Part shown: in pieces, positions 17,576 to 25,640 of the stretch
Layout of the letters: each line of letters opens with the position of its first letter
Position numbering within the stretch: position 1 is the stretch's first letter
Source of the DNA: Actinopolymorpha cephalotaxi
GTDB lineage: Bacteria; Actinomycetota; Actinomycetes; Propionibacteriales; Actinopolymorphaceae
Direction of reading: 5' to 3'
DNA: 64,000 nucleotides
NCBI RefSeq assembly: GCF_013408535.1
Contig: NZ_JACBZA010000001.1
Coordinates: 3,184,850-3,248,849, forward strand
Position numbers and translations under genes: made by a program
The notes under the pieces: model-generated
Databases searched by the model: none
What the model was told of the DNA's origin: nothing
What the model saw: only the letters and a program-made list of their open reading frames with translations

Positions 17576-18533
17576 AGTAGAAGACCCACCGCCTTCCGGT
17601 TCGGAAGAGAACCGCCGCGAGGATGATCACGACCAGGGTGAGAAGCAGGCTCATAGCCGCCCCGTAGCCGAGGCGGAAGTTCTGGAAGATCTGGGTGTAG
17701 AGGTACAGCGAGTAGAAGAGGGTGGAATCTGCCGGCCCACCTGGGGCGTGGGAGCCGCCGAGGCTGGAGGGTGCGGCCGAGACTACGAGGGCCTGAGTGA
17801 AGTAGCTGAAGGCCCAGATGGTGCCAAGCACGAGATTGAAGAAGATCGCGGGCGTCAGTAGGGGAAGGGTGATGTAACAGAACTTCCGGAAGGCGCTGGC
17901 GCCGTCGATCGATGCAGCCTCGTAGAGCTCGGCTGGAATGTCCTGAAGACCAGCCAGAAAGATGATCATCGAGGGTCCTACCTGCCAGAGTTGCAGGAGG
18001 AGAAGTGTCGGTTTGGCCCAGCTCGGATCCGAGAACCAGCCTGGGCTCCCCAAGCCAAGTCCACCCAGGATGCTGTTGATGGCACCACCGGCTGGGTTGA
18101 ACAGCCAGAGGAACAGAACTGACCCCCCGACGAACGGAACCATCGCCGGAAGGTAAAAGACTGTCCGGAAGATTCCGAGTCCACGGACTCGGCGGTTCAG
18201 CAGAAGCGCCAGAAGTACGCCAACCACGATTGACGTCGGCACACTGGTGACGACCCACCAGAGGGTGTTCGTCACCGACGGCCAGAACTGTGGGTCGGCC
18301 GTAAAGAGGGTGCTGAAGTTCTGTATACCAATCCAGTGTGGCGGAAAGTTCAGTCCATCGAAGTCAGTGAACGCGTAGTACGCGGTCATGAAGAACGGAT
18401 ATGCCTGCAGCACGACCAGGCCGACCAGCCACGGAGAGATGAAGAGCAACCCGTTCCGCAGGTTCCGTCGGGCTGTGGCATGGCGTCGTGGGCGTTGACC
18501 GAGACGGCGGCTGGTTCGGTCGTCAGTTCCCAT
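17559..18533 (-). CDS. Carbohydrate ABC transporter permease (MalF type)
   Basis: A 324-residue permease with six transmembrane segments. FISPWLVGLVVLQAYPFFMTAYYAFTDFD is the MalF-type first segment and ELYEAASIDGASAFRKFCYITLPLLTP is the EAA loop. The ATG at 18533 has AAGGAG 5 bases upstream and is preferred to the ATG at 18557. It is the first gene of the minus-strand importer operon, transcribed away from the oxidoreductase gene across a shared 351-base control region. Confidence 0.94.
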   Translation of the reverse strand: MGTDDRTSRRLGQRPRRHATARRNLRNGLLFISPWLVGLVVLQAYPFFMTAYYAFTDFDGLNFPPHWIGIQNFSTLFTADPQFWPSVTNTLWWVVTSVPTSIVVGVLLALLLNRRVRGLGIFRTVFYLPAMVPFVGGSVLFLWLFNPAGGAINSILGGLGLGSPGWFSDPSWAKPTLLLLQLWQVGPSMIIFLAGLQDIPAELYEAASIDGASAFRKFCYITLPLLTPAIFFNLVLGTIWAFSYFTQALVVSAAPSSLGGSHAPGGPADSTLFYSLYLYTQIFQNFRLGYGAAMSLLLTLVVIILAAVLFRTGRRWVFYYDHQA

Positions 18534-18807
18534 GGCCACTCCTTGGCGCATTGCCAAACTCTTGATTGGTGGAGGTGACTTTTAACGGGTGAAAGTTGGG
18601 CCTCAACGTAGTCCGGGCACGGGGCGCTGGCAAGAGCCCGGGTGACCACTTTTGCGTGGCCCCGCTCGCCTCGCGCCAGGGCCCCAGCGAGGCCTGTGCA
18701 CAGCACAACCAGCACCTGTGCCAGCTATGCAGCAGCAGGCGAGGCCCGCCGTCACCGCGACGCGGGGCAGTCCTCACCGCCCCTTCGCTGAAACCAGCCG
18801 CACGATC

Positions 18808-18873
18808 TTGACGACCCCCGAAGCCGGGAGTTTGATACAACCACTCAGTAAGACGCCTCTCCACTGAGTGGAA
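18808..18873 (+). promoter_or_regulatory. Promoter and IclR-type operator before the catabolic genes
   Basis: TTGACG (18808-18813) and TTTGAT (18831-18836) are separated by 17 bases and could be a promoter for the plus-strand genes. Just downstream, TCCACTGAGTGGA at 18860-18872 is a perfect palindrome around a central G, within the pattern TTCCACTGAGTGGAA of IclR-family operators. A half copy, CCACTCAGT, is at 18841-18849. Similar boxes precede the IclR gene and the second dehydrogenase. The rest of the 18534-18884 gap shows nothing else clear. Confidence 0.55.
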
Positions 18874-18884
18874 GGAGGACGGCG

Positions 18885-20159
18885 ATGCCTGCCAGCACGG
18901 ACATCGCGGTCGTCGGAGGCGGCATCATCGGGCTTTCCGCTGCCTACGAGCTCGCAAAGGCGACCTCGGCGCGGATCGTCGTCTTCGACAAGTCGACACC
19001 CGCGTCCGGCACCACGGGAGGGTCTGCGGGTGTCCTGTGCCTGTGCGACTTCCACGACATCTACGCGGCCTACACACTCCTGGGTGACGCACGGGTGCGG
19101 GAGCTCAGACGTAGCTACGACATCGGCTTCCATCCCTGGGGGTCCTTGGCGGTCTACTACGAGGGCAACACCTTTCCTCCTCCGCAGGATCCCTTCGCGA
19201 CCAGATTCGGCCCAGACAGGCCGGACAGCCTGTACCACCGCGAGGTCCTCGACGGTGACGAGTTGCTTCGCCGCTTCCCTTGGATCAAACCGGACCGGGT
19301 GCTCGGCGGTGCGGTCTATCCGAATCACGGCTTTGTCAATCCCTACCGCCTCGTCGACCTCTACGAGCGACTCGCCGTCGACACAGGACAGGTCGAGGTC
19401 CTACATGGCACACCGGTACTCCAGTTGCGAACGGACGGAGACCGGATAGCCACGGTTGTGACCCGCCGCGGCGCATGGAACGTGGGAGAAGTTCTCAACG
19501 CCGGCGGACCTTGGGGCGCGAAGGTGGCGGCTCTGGCTGGGCGGAAGCTCGCGTTGACCCCCCAACGTATCCAGGTCTGCGTTGCGACCGCCTTCGATGA
19601 CGGCATCGAGAGCGGACCGCTCACCGGGGTACCCGAGCAGGTCAGGGGTGAAGGAGTCTGGTGCCGCGGAGAGGAGGGTGGAACGTTCCTGTTCGGCCAG
19701 CACCACCACATGACCAAGCCCGGCTTCACCGTCGACCCTGACAGCGCCAACCGGGTGAACGACGACGACTATCCCATGGATGTCGCCGACGTCTACCGCC
19801 GCTACTGGCATCTGCCGAAGAGCGAGTTCCTGAACGGCTGGAGCTGTGTGTACGGGACGACAGAGGACGGCTTCCCGATCGTCTCCCGCGACGGAGAGGT
19901 CAGGAACCTTTTGCACGCCGTGGGCATGAACGGCCACGGCATCACCTGCCACGCGGGTGTGGCCCGGACCATCCGTGCACTCATGGTCGAGGGGCGAGGC
20001 GACATCGACCTCTCAGATGTACTCGGACGCCCCGAACGAATCGACATCACTCCACTCGACGCCGGCCGGTTCGAGCGTGGAGAGCTCATCGCGTTCAATG
20101 ACAGACCCGTAGCCCCGGACCTTGAACGGGCAGTTCCCGCAGCATCACCGGAGGACTGA
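18885..20159 (+). CDS. FAD-dependent oxidoreductase (DAO family)
   Basis: A 424-residue protein with an N-terminal FAD-binding motif, IAVVGGGIIGLSAAYELAK, followed by VVFDKSTPASGTTGGSAG, as in D-amino-acid oxidase, glycine oxidase and sarcosine oxidase-like enzymes. VLNAGGPWG near residue 207 and the GMNGHGITCHAG motif near the C-terminus fit the DAO fold. It would oxidise an amine or hydroxy acid in the cytoplasm; the substrate is unknown. GAAGGAGG lies upstream of the ATG. It is the first plus-strand gene of the catabolic set, placed after an IclR-type palindrome. Confidence 0.92.
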   Translation: MPASTDIAVVGGGIIGLSAAYELAKATSARIVVFDKSTPASGTTGGSAGVLCLCDFHDIYAAYTLLGDARVRELRRSYDIGFHPWGSLAVYYEGNTFPPPQDPFATRFGPDRPDSLYHREVLDGDELLRRFPWIKPDRVLGGAVYPNHGFVNPYRLVDLYERLAVDTGQVEVLHGTPVLQLRTDGDRIATVVTRRGAWNVGEVLNAGGPWGAKVAALAGRKLALTPQRIQVCVATAFDDGIESGPLTGVPEQVRGEGVWCRGEEGGTFLFGQHHHMTKPGFTVDPDSANRVNDDDYPMDVADVYRRYWHLPKSEFLNGWSCVYGTTEDGFPIVSRDGEVRNLLHAVGMNGHGITCHAGVARTIRALMVEGRGDIDLSDVLGRPERIDITPLDAGRFERGELIAFNDRPVAPDLERAVPAASPED

Positions 20160-20160
20160 G

Positions 20161-20889
20161 ATGCCAACGCTGAGACCAGAGCAGTGCGAACGATTCCGCG
20201 AGGATGGCTTCCTCGTCTACGGGCCTCTTCTTTCCTCGGAGGAGGTCGCGGCGCTGGGCGATCGGGTCGACGCCTTGGCGTCGGCCGAAGGCGATGCGGC
20301 CAAGGTCGCCGTCCGGATGGAAACGGCGGCGGCGACCCTGGAGGGTGTTTCCCGTCGCGACAAGGTCTGGCAGTTGATGATGGCGGCGCAGGCCGACGAG
20401 CTCATCGCGTCGATCGCGCAGCACCCGCAGATCCTGGATGTCATACGGCAACTGATGCAGACCGAGGACGTTCGCTACCTACAGGACCAAGTGCTGATGA
20501 AGCCTGCCTTCCACGGGTCGCACGTCTCGTGGCACCAGGACAGTGGCTACTGGACCAACGTCGAACCATGGATCGACCCGCCCGCGATTGTCACCTGCTG
20601 GGTCGCGATAGACAACGTCACAGAGGACAACGGCTGCGTGCGGATGGTGCCTGGATCCCACAAGGGTGGCGTCCTACCCCACGAGCCTGGAGGTGACCAC
20701 CTGCTGCACGTACAGGGCGTCGACCTCACATCTGCCGTTCCAGTCATCCTGCCCCCTGGAGGTGTGAGCTTCCACCACAGCTGCACCGTCCACGGCAGCG
20801 CGCCCAACACCACCCCGCATCGTCGGCGAGGCCTCGCACTGACGTACGTCCGGGGTGACGCGAAGGTCACCGACCGGCAGACCACCTAG
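20161..20889 (+). CDS. Phytanoyl-CoA dioxygenase (PhyH) family protein
   Basis: A 242-residue non-haem Fe(II)/2-oxoglutarate oxygenase. The metal triad is visible as HQD in VSWHQDSGYW (about 122-124) and a distal His in SCTVHGSAPNTTPHRRRGL, where the Arg would bind 2-oxoglutarate. DNVTEDNGCVRMVPGSHKGG is a typical core segment. The ATG is one base after the stop of the oxidoreductase gene, so the two are co-transcribed and probably act in one pathway. The hydroxylated substrate is not evident. Confidence 0.92.
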   Translation: MPTLRPEQCERFREDGFLVYGPLLSSEEVAALGDRVDALASAEGDAAKVAVRMETAAATLEGVSRRDKVWQLMMAAQADELIASIAQHPQILDVIRQLMQTEDVRYLQDQVLMKPAFHGSHVSWHQDSGYWTNVEPWIDPPAIVTCWVAIDNVTEDNGCVRMVPGSHKGGVLPHEPGGDHLLHVQGVDLTSAVPVILPPGGVSFHHSCTVHGSAPNTTPHRRRGLALTYVRGDAKVTDRQTT

Positions 20890-20951
20890 CTCCGAAGGCA
20901 CCCACCGCCGCTGGTGTTCGGTGCTCATCCGTAGCCTGGGCCCGAAATTCC

Positions 20952-20966
20952 TTTCGCTGAGTAGAA
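20952..20966. promoter_or_regulatory. IclR-type operator before the iclR-like gene
   Basis: TTTCGCTGAGTAGAA matches 12 of 15 positions of TTCCACTGAGTGGAA, the palindrome before the oxidoreductase gene. It lies 15 bases upstream of the IclR start, consistent with autoregulation. Confidence 0.45.
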
Positions 20967-20981
20967 GCAGAGGAGACATTA

Positions 20982-21779
20982 GTGGCAAAAGTTGCGGACT
21001 CTCGCGAAGATCGCGGGCTTCAGGGTGTCGACCGGGTGGTCCGACTGATCGAGGTCCTGGCTGCTGGGCCGGCGCCGCTGTCCCGGGTCGCGTCGGAGGC
21101 GGGTCTGAGTGATGCGACCACCTTCCGCTATCTCGGGAGCCTCGTTTCTCACGGGCTCCTCGAGCGTGACCCGGTGAGCCGTCAGTACCGCATCGGGCTT
21201 CGGATGTTCATGCTCGGGCGCGCCGCGATCGGGACGCGGGACTTCATGGGAGCCGCTACAGCAGTCATGGCCCGGCTGGTCCAGGATTTGGACGAGACGG
21301 TGAATCTCGGCGCGCGCGCTGGCGACGACCTTGTCATCGTCCACGCCCTTGAGAGCTCACAGCAAATCCGGAAGGGCGCCAGTATCGGAGACACGGACAA
21401 CTGGCATGCTTCGGGACTCGGTAAGGCTATTCTCAGTACCCTGGCAGGGACCGACGCCGAGAAGATCCTGGCCGAACGCGAGCTGGTAGAGCTCACCCAT
21501 CGCACTCTGACCGCGGTCGACGACCTCCGCCGGGAACTCGCCAGGATCCGCGAACGCGGCTATGCGGTCGATGACGAGGAATCGGTCGAAGGACTTCGTT
21601 GCGTTGCCGTACCCATCCGTGATGCGAGCGGAACTGCGCGCTACGCGATAAGCGTCAGTGCCCCCAGCTACCGCCTCCCCCACCACCGGGTTCATGAGAC
21701 CGGCCTGGCCCTCCAAGCTCAGGCTCAGCTCCTGGAAGCCCTTCTCGACTACCAGCCAGCTCAACACGAGACGAGGTGA
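20982..21779 (+). CDS. IclR family transcriptional regulator
   Basis: A 265-residue protein. Residues 12-75 are a winged helix (GVDRVVRLIEVLAAGPAPLS RVASEAGL, TTFRYLGSLVSHGLLERD). Residues 90-260 are the IclR effector domain, with ETVNLGARAGDDLVIV, DNWHASGLGKAILS and GLRCVAVPIRDASG. It probably senses a metabolite of the surrounding catabolic genes and binds the TTCCACTGAGTGGAA-type sites before the oxidoreductase, its own gene and the dehydrogenase. The GTG at 20982 is the natural start. Confidence 0.94.
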   Translation: MAKVADSREDRGLQGVDRVVRLIEVLAAGPAPLSRVASEAGLSDATTFRYLGSLVSHGLLERDPVSRQYRIGLRMFMLGRAAIGTRDFMGAATAVMARLVQDLDETVNLGARAGDDLVIVHALESSQQIRKGASIGDTDNWHASGLGKAILSTLAGTDAEKILAERELVELTHRTLTAVDDLRRELARIRERGYAVDDEESVEGLRCVAVPIRDASGTARYAISVSAPSYRLPHHRVHETGLALQAQAQLLEALLDYQPAQHETR

Positions 21780-21782
21780 GCC

Positions 21783-22418
21783 TTGACATCTCAAGACTTC
21801 GACGCTGCTGAGCCCGGATCCGTCGCGTCCGCAGACGAACCTCCCTACCGCCAGCTGCGTATGCTCTGGCCGGCCGGCATCCGACCTGCCAGCGCACTGA
21901 TGCACGCGCCTCGCGGGTACCAACTGCGAGGTGGCGCCGATGACGACGCCGAGGCTTTCCTGCAGCTGATGGCGCGGGTCGACCTCGGCACGTGGGACGA
22001 CGAGAAGGTCCTGCACTGGACCACGACAGTGGTTCTAGGCGGATGGACCGTGGTCGTCCACGAGGCGAGCGATCAACTCGTGGCCACTTGCATGGGGCAC
22101 CATCGGCCGATCGAAGACCTGTATCCCGAGGGCTACGAAGTGGGCTGGATCGCTGCAAGTCCTGACCACGCCGGGCATGGTCTTGGCCGGATCATCACCG
22201 CGGTCGCGACAGCTCGACTCCTGGACGCCGGCGCAAGGTGCATCTACCTCCAGACCGACGACTTCCGACTCCCTGCACTGAAGTCCTATCTCGATGTTGG
22301 CTTCGTTCCGCACCTTTGGGCGGAAGGAATGCAGGAGCGTTGGCGGACCATCTGCACCCAACTCCAGGTCCCGTTCACACCGAAGGAGTGGCCCGGCTAT
22401 CAAAGCGTCGGCCACTGA
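21783..22418 (+). CDS. GNAT family N-acetyltransferase
   Basis: A 211-residue protein with a TTG start preceded by GAGGTGAG, 3 bases after the iclR-like stop. The acetyl-CoA loop is DHAGHGLGRIITAVATARLL (Q/RxxGxG/A form), followed by YLQTDDFRLPALKSYLDVGFVP, typical of GNAT beta5/alpha4. The N-terminal half (RMLWPAGIRPASALMHAPRGYQLRGG) may form a partial second GNAT-like domain. It would transfer an acetyl group to an amine; the substrate may be an intermediate of the local pathway. Confidence 0.88.
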   Translation: MTSQDFDAAEPGSVASADEPPYRQLRMLWPAGIRPASALMHAPRGYQLRGGADDDAEAFLQLMARVDLGTWDDEKVLHWTTTVVLGGWTVVVHEASDQLVATCMGHHRPIEDLYPEGYEVGWIAASPDHAGHGLGRIITAVATARLLDAGARCIYLQTDDFRLPALKSYLDVGFVPHLWAEGMQERWRTICTQLQVPFTPKEWPGYQSVGH

Positions 22419-22804
22419 TCTCTCGGCCGCCTCACCTTCCAAGGTGCATCACTACAGGCTGATAGCCATCCCAGCAGTCGGGCCGGGACCGACCTACACG
22501 TCTTCTTGGCCAACAGGGCCACGTTGTGGAGATAGATGATGGATCTAACTGACCGTCTCCGGAACGGGCTCACGATCTCCTTGACGCCCACGCTCGACCA
22601 TGCATGAATGGGCGCAGTCAGTGAATGAAGCTCCTCTCCACTCAGCGAAGGTCTCTGGCGTGGCGAAGGAGCCCTCGTAGGCGACGGATCGACACCTCCC
22701 GTCGCTGCTGGGACGTATTGGCTGAGCAGGACCTCGTGCGTCCTCCCGGCTGGCACTTGAGACGTTCTCCTACTTCGGACCCCGGCCCGCGAAGGAAGTG
22801 GACG
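22419..22804. promoter_or_regulatory. Intergenic control region with IclR-type box
   Basis: No gene is apparent in this 386-base gap. CTCCACTCAGCGAAG at 22636-22650 matches 10 of 15 positions of the IclR palindrome seen at 18860, in a similar CCTCTCCACT context. AAGGAAG just before 22805 is the ribosome site of the next gene. Confidence 0.45.
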
Positions 22805-23959
22805 ATGAGCGGAGAGTCACTTCGGATTGGCATTGCCGGAGCCGCACGGGGCGCAGGCTTCGTCGCCGGAGTCCGGGTGGCGGAGTCGGCCGGTAAGGCA
22901 CGTCTGGAAGCCGTCTACGACCCGGACCCCTCCGCGGTAGAACGCTTCTCCCGCGAGCACGAGGTACCGGTCGGCTGCGCGAGTTTCGAGGAACTACTCG
23001 AACGCGTCGACGTGGTCGTGCTCTCCTCGCCGCAACACCACCACGCGCCCCAGGCTATCGCCGCGCTCGGCGCCGGCGTGCATGTTCTCTCCGAGGTACC
23101 CGCGGCAGTGAGCCTTCCGCAGAGCGAGGCGCTCGTCGGTGCCGTACGCGCAAGCACCGCCACCTATGCGATGGCCGAGAACTATTGCTATATCCGCGCG
23201 AACCTTATCGTCCGGTCAATGGCCAGGGCCGGGGTGTTCGGTGAGCTCTACTACGGCGAGGGCGAGTACCTCCACGACGTCCGCGATCTGCAGCACACCG
23301 CAACCGGACAGCGCAGCTGGCGGTCGTACTGGCAGGCTGGTCGCAACGGCTTCACCTATCCCACCCACAGTCTCGGCCCGCTCGTGCAGTGGTTCGACGA
23401 CCGGATCGTCTCCGTCAGCTGCGTCGGCACCGGAAACCGCACCGCGCCCGAGCACGAGATTGACGACACCGTGCTCCTGCTCGCCCGCACCCGCCGTGGC
23501 GCCCTGCTGCGGGCTCGCCTCGACATGCTGTCCAACCGGCCGCATCTGATGGACTACTACTCATTGCAGGGAACCAACGGCGCCTACGAGGCCCCTCGGG
23601 CGAATGGCCAGGAACCCAGAGCGTACGTGCGCGGCCGTAGCGCCGAGGGCACCTGGGAACCGCTGGACTCCTACACCACCGACTTCCTACCCGCCCGCTA
23701 CGCGCAACCACCAACCAGCGCGGGGCACTGGGGTTCTGACGCCTGGCCGATCCTCGACTTCATCGAAACCGTACGCGAGGGCCAACCACCGAAGGACTCC
23801 ATACCCGTCGACGTATACGCCGCCCTTAACATGACCCTGCCCGGCATCGTGTCGGAGACTTCCATCCATCAGGGCGGCGCCTGGATCGCCGTACCCGACC
23901 CGACCAAGTTCACCGATGGCATCGGCACCGAACCCGGCCGAGAAAGACCGCTGGCATGA
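22805..23959 (+). CDS. Gfo/Idh/MocA family oxidoreductase
   Basis: A 384-residue NAD(P)-dependent dehydrogenase. LRIGIAGAARGAGFVAGVRV is the Rossmann entry, SSPQHHHAPQAIAALGAGVHVLSE leads to SEVPAAVS in place of EKP, so the usual catalytic Lys at that position is replaced. AENYCYIRANLIVRSMARAG begins the substrate domain. Its substrate may therefore differ from classical inositol or glucose enzymes. AAGGAAG precedes the ATG. It overlaps the next small frame by 4 bases and follows an IclR-type box. Confidence 0.92.
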   Translation: MSGESLRIGIAGAARGAGFVAGVRVAESAGKARLEAVYDPDPSAVERFSREHEVPVGCASFEELLERVDVVVLSSPQHHHAPQAIAALGAGVHVLSEVPAAVSLPQSEALVGAVRASTATYAMAENYCYIRANLIVRSMARAGVFGELYYGEGEYLHDVRDLQHTATGQRSWRSYWQAGRNGFTYPTHSLGPLVQWFDDRIVSVSCVGTGNRTAPEHEIDDTVLLLARTRRGALLRARLDMLSNRPHLMDYYSLQGTNGAYEAPRANGQEPRAYVRGRSAEGTWEPLDSYTTDFLPARYAQPPTSAGHWGSDAWPILDFIETVREGQPPKDSIPVDVYAALNMTLPGIVSETSIHQGGAWIAVPDPTKFTDGIGTEPGRERPLA

Positions 23960-24219
23960 GCGGCAGAGCCGGCCCCTCCAGACGTAGGTTCCTATCTTTG
24001 GCGGCAGGATCGCTCGCCGCGACCGCCGTCGGGGCATGCGGCCCCGACAAGTTCACCTTGCCGCTCGAGCTCGCGCAGGCGTCCCAAACGCTCGGAGTGG
24101 CCAGTTACGAGACGGTGATCGCTGGAGCGTTACTCGCGAGCGTCCCGGGCCTCATCGTCTTCCTCACGTTCCAACGCCACCTGCTGAGGGGAGTCGTCGT
24201 CGGTGGCTTGAAGAGCTGA
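23956..24219 (+). pseudogene. Deletion scar: binding-protein N-terminus fused to permease C-terminus
   Basis: This 87-residue frame is a chimera. Residues 1-32 are a Tat-type lipoprotein signal (RRRFLSLAAGSLAATAVGAC) as found at the start of ABC sugar-binding proteins. Residues 33-87 match the last part of a MalG-type permease: FTLPLELAQ, then YETVIAGALLASVPGLIVFL and QRHLLRGVVVGGLKS. A binding-protein/permease/permease operon therefore seems to have lost its middle, roughly 2.5-3 kb, in frame. The ATGA overlap with the dehydrogenase gene shows that the importer once belonged to this operon. A function for the remnant is unlikely. Confidence 0.78.
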
Positions 24220-24269
24220 GGCACCGAGTCCAGGCATGGAACCGGGTCAAAGAAGAGAAGGGATCCAGG

Positions 24270-25640
24270 ATGGCAAGCTCCTATTCGGCTCGCGGGGTGT
24301 CTGAGACCACCGCTGCACGGGCACGTTCTGTCATGCCAGGCGGTGTGAACAGCGGGCAGCGCTCCATCCCGGGCCTCGAAGACCTCGTGATCACCCGTGC
24401 CAAGGGTTCCCGGTTCCAGGACGATACCGGGAAGGAGTACATCGACTTCCACGCTGCGTTCGGGCCTCCGATCCTCGGGCACAACGACCCCGACGTGGCG
24501 GCCGCGGTCGCTCACGCCGCCCGGACTGTCGACCTGTGCGGAGTAGGCGTAACCGACGCAGAGGTGCAACTGGCGGAAGTCCTCGTCGACCTGGTGCCGA
24601 GCGTCGAAAAGGTCCTCCTGACGAGTACCGGAAGCGAGGCGACGTTCCACGCCGTTCGGGTGGCACGGGCCGCGACCGGGCGCCGTCTGGTGGTGAAGTT
24701 CCAAGGCTGCTACCACGGATGGCACGACTCGGTGAGTCTGAACGTCATCTCCGCTCCCGGGCGTGTGGGTCGCCACGACCCGATCTCTGCCGGGATTCTC
24801 CCCGAGGTACTCGAAGCCACGCTGGTGCTGCCGTTCAACGACGAGGAAGCGGTGCGTAGGACGTTCGAGGAGCACGGGAGTGACATAGCGGCTGTCATCG
24901 TCGAACCCGTTCCGCACAACGTGGGATGCCTGCTGCCTACACCTTCCTTCCTGCAGACCCTCCGCGAGGCGACCCACAAGCACGGCAGCGTGTTGGTCTT
25001 CGACGAAGTGATCACGGGGTTCCGCCATGACCTGGGAGGCTGGCAGCGGATCTCAGGTGTCACTCCTGACCTCACGACCCTGGGCAAAGCGATCGCGAAC
25101 GGCTATCCGATTGGCGCCATCGGCGGGCGAGCGGACCTCATGGACCTGTTCAGCTCGCGACCAGGCGGATCGGCGTTCTTCGCGGGTACCTACAACGGTG
25201 CACCAGTGGTGGTCGCGGCGGCTGTTGCCACGCTGACGAAGCTGCGCAACGAGCCGGTTCACGAGCACATCTTCGGGCTTGGTGAGCGCATCCGGACTGG
25301 ACTGCGCGACCTGTACGCCGAGATCGGGGTACCAGCCGTTGTCACTGGGTACGGCTCCATCTTCGTGACGTACTTCATGTCCGGCGGAGTGCCGCGAAGC
25401 TACGAAGACTTACTAGCAAACCGCGGGGACCTGTTCGTCGGGTACCGCCGTCGACTGGTGAAGCGCGGCGTCTTCGAACTCCCTCTCGAACTCAAGCGCA
25501 GCCATGTGTCGTACGCCCATACCGACCACGACGTCGATCGGCTCCTCGAGGCAACCCGCGAAGCTGTGCTTGAGACGCTGCAGTTCGACGGGGTCGAGGA
25601 GGCCGGCGTCGCGAGGACCATGGGTGGGGTGACCCGATGA
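24270..25640 (+). CDS. Class III aminotransferase (glutamate-1-semialdehyde aminomutase-like)
   Basis: A 456-residue PLP enzyme. VMPGGVNSGQRSIPG is the N-terminal signature of the glutamate-1-semialdehyde aminomutase group. STGSEATFHAVRVARAATGR binds phosphate, VFDEVITGFRHDLGGWQ holds the cofactor Asp, and the Lys in TTLGKAIANGYPIGAIGG forms the Schiff base. Its place in a catabolic operon argues against haem synthesis; a transaminase or aminomutase acting on a pathway intermediate is more likely. GAAGGGA precedes the ATG, and the gene overlaps the next by 4 bases. Confidence 0.92.
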   Translation: MASSYSARGVSETTAARARSVMPGGVNSGQRSIPGLEDLVITRAKGSRFQDDTGKEYIDFHAAFGPPILGHNDPDVAAAVAHAARTVDLCGVGVTDAEVQLAEVLVDLVPSVEKVLLTSTGSEATFHAVRVARAATGRRLVVKFQGCYHGWHDSVSLNVISAPGRVGRHDPISAGILPEVLEATLVLPFNDEEAVRRTFEEHGSDIAAVIVEPVPHNVGCLLPTPSFLQTLREATHKHGSVLVFDEVITGFRHDLGGWQRISGVTPDLTTLGKAIANGYPIGAIGGRADLMDLFSSRPGGSAFFAGTYNGAPVVVAAAVATLTKLRNEPVHEHIFGLGERIRTGLRDLYAEIGVPAVVTGYGSIFVTYFMSGGVPRSYEDLLANRGDLFVGYRRRLVKRGVFELPLELKRSHVSYAHTDHDVDRLLEATREAVLETLQFDGVEEAGVARTMGGVTR

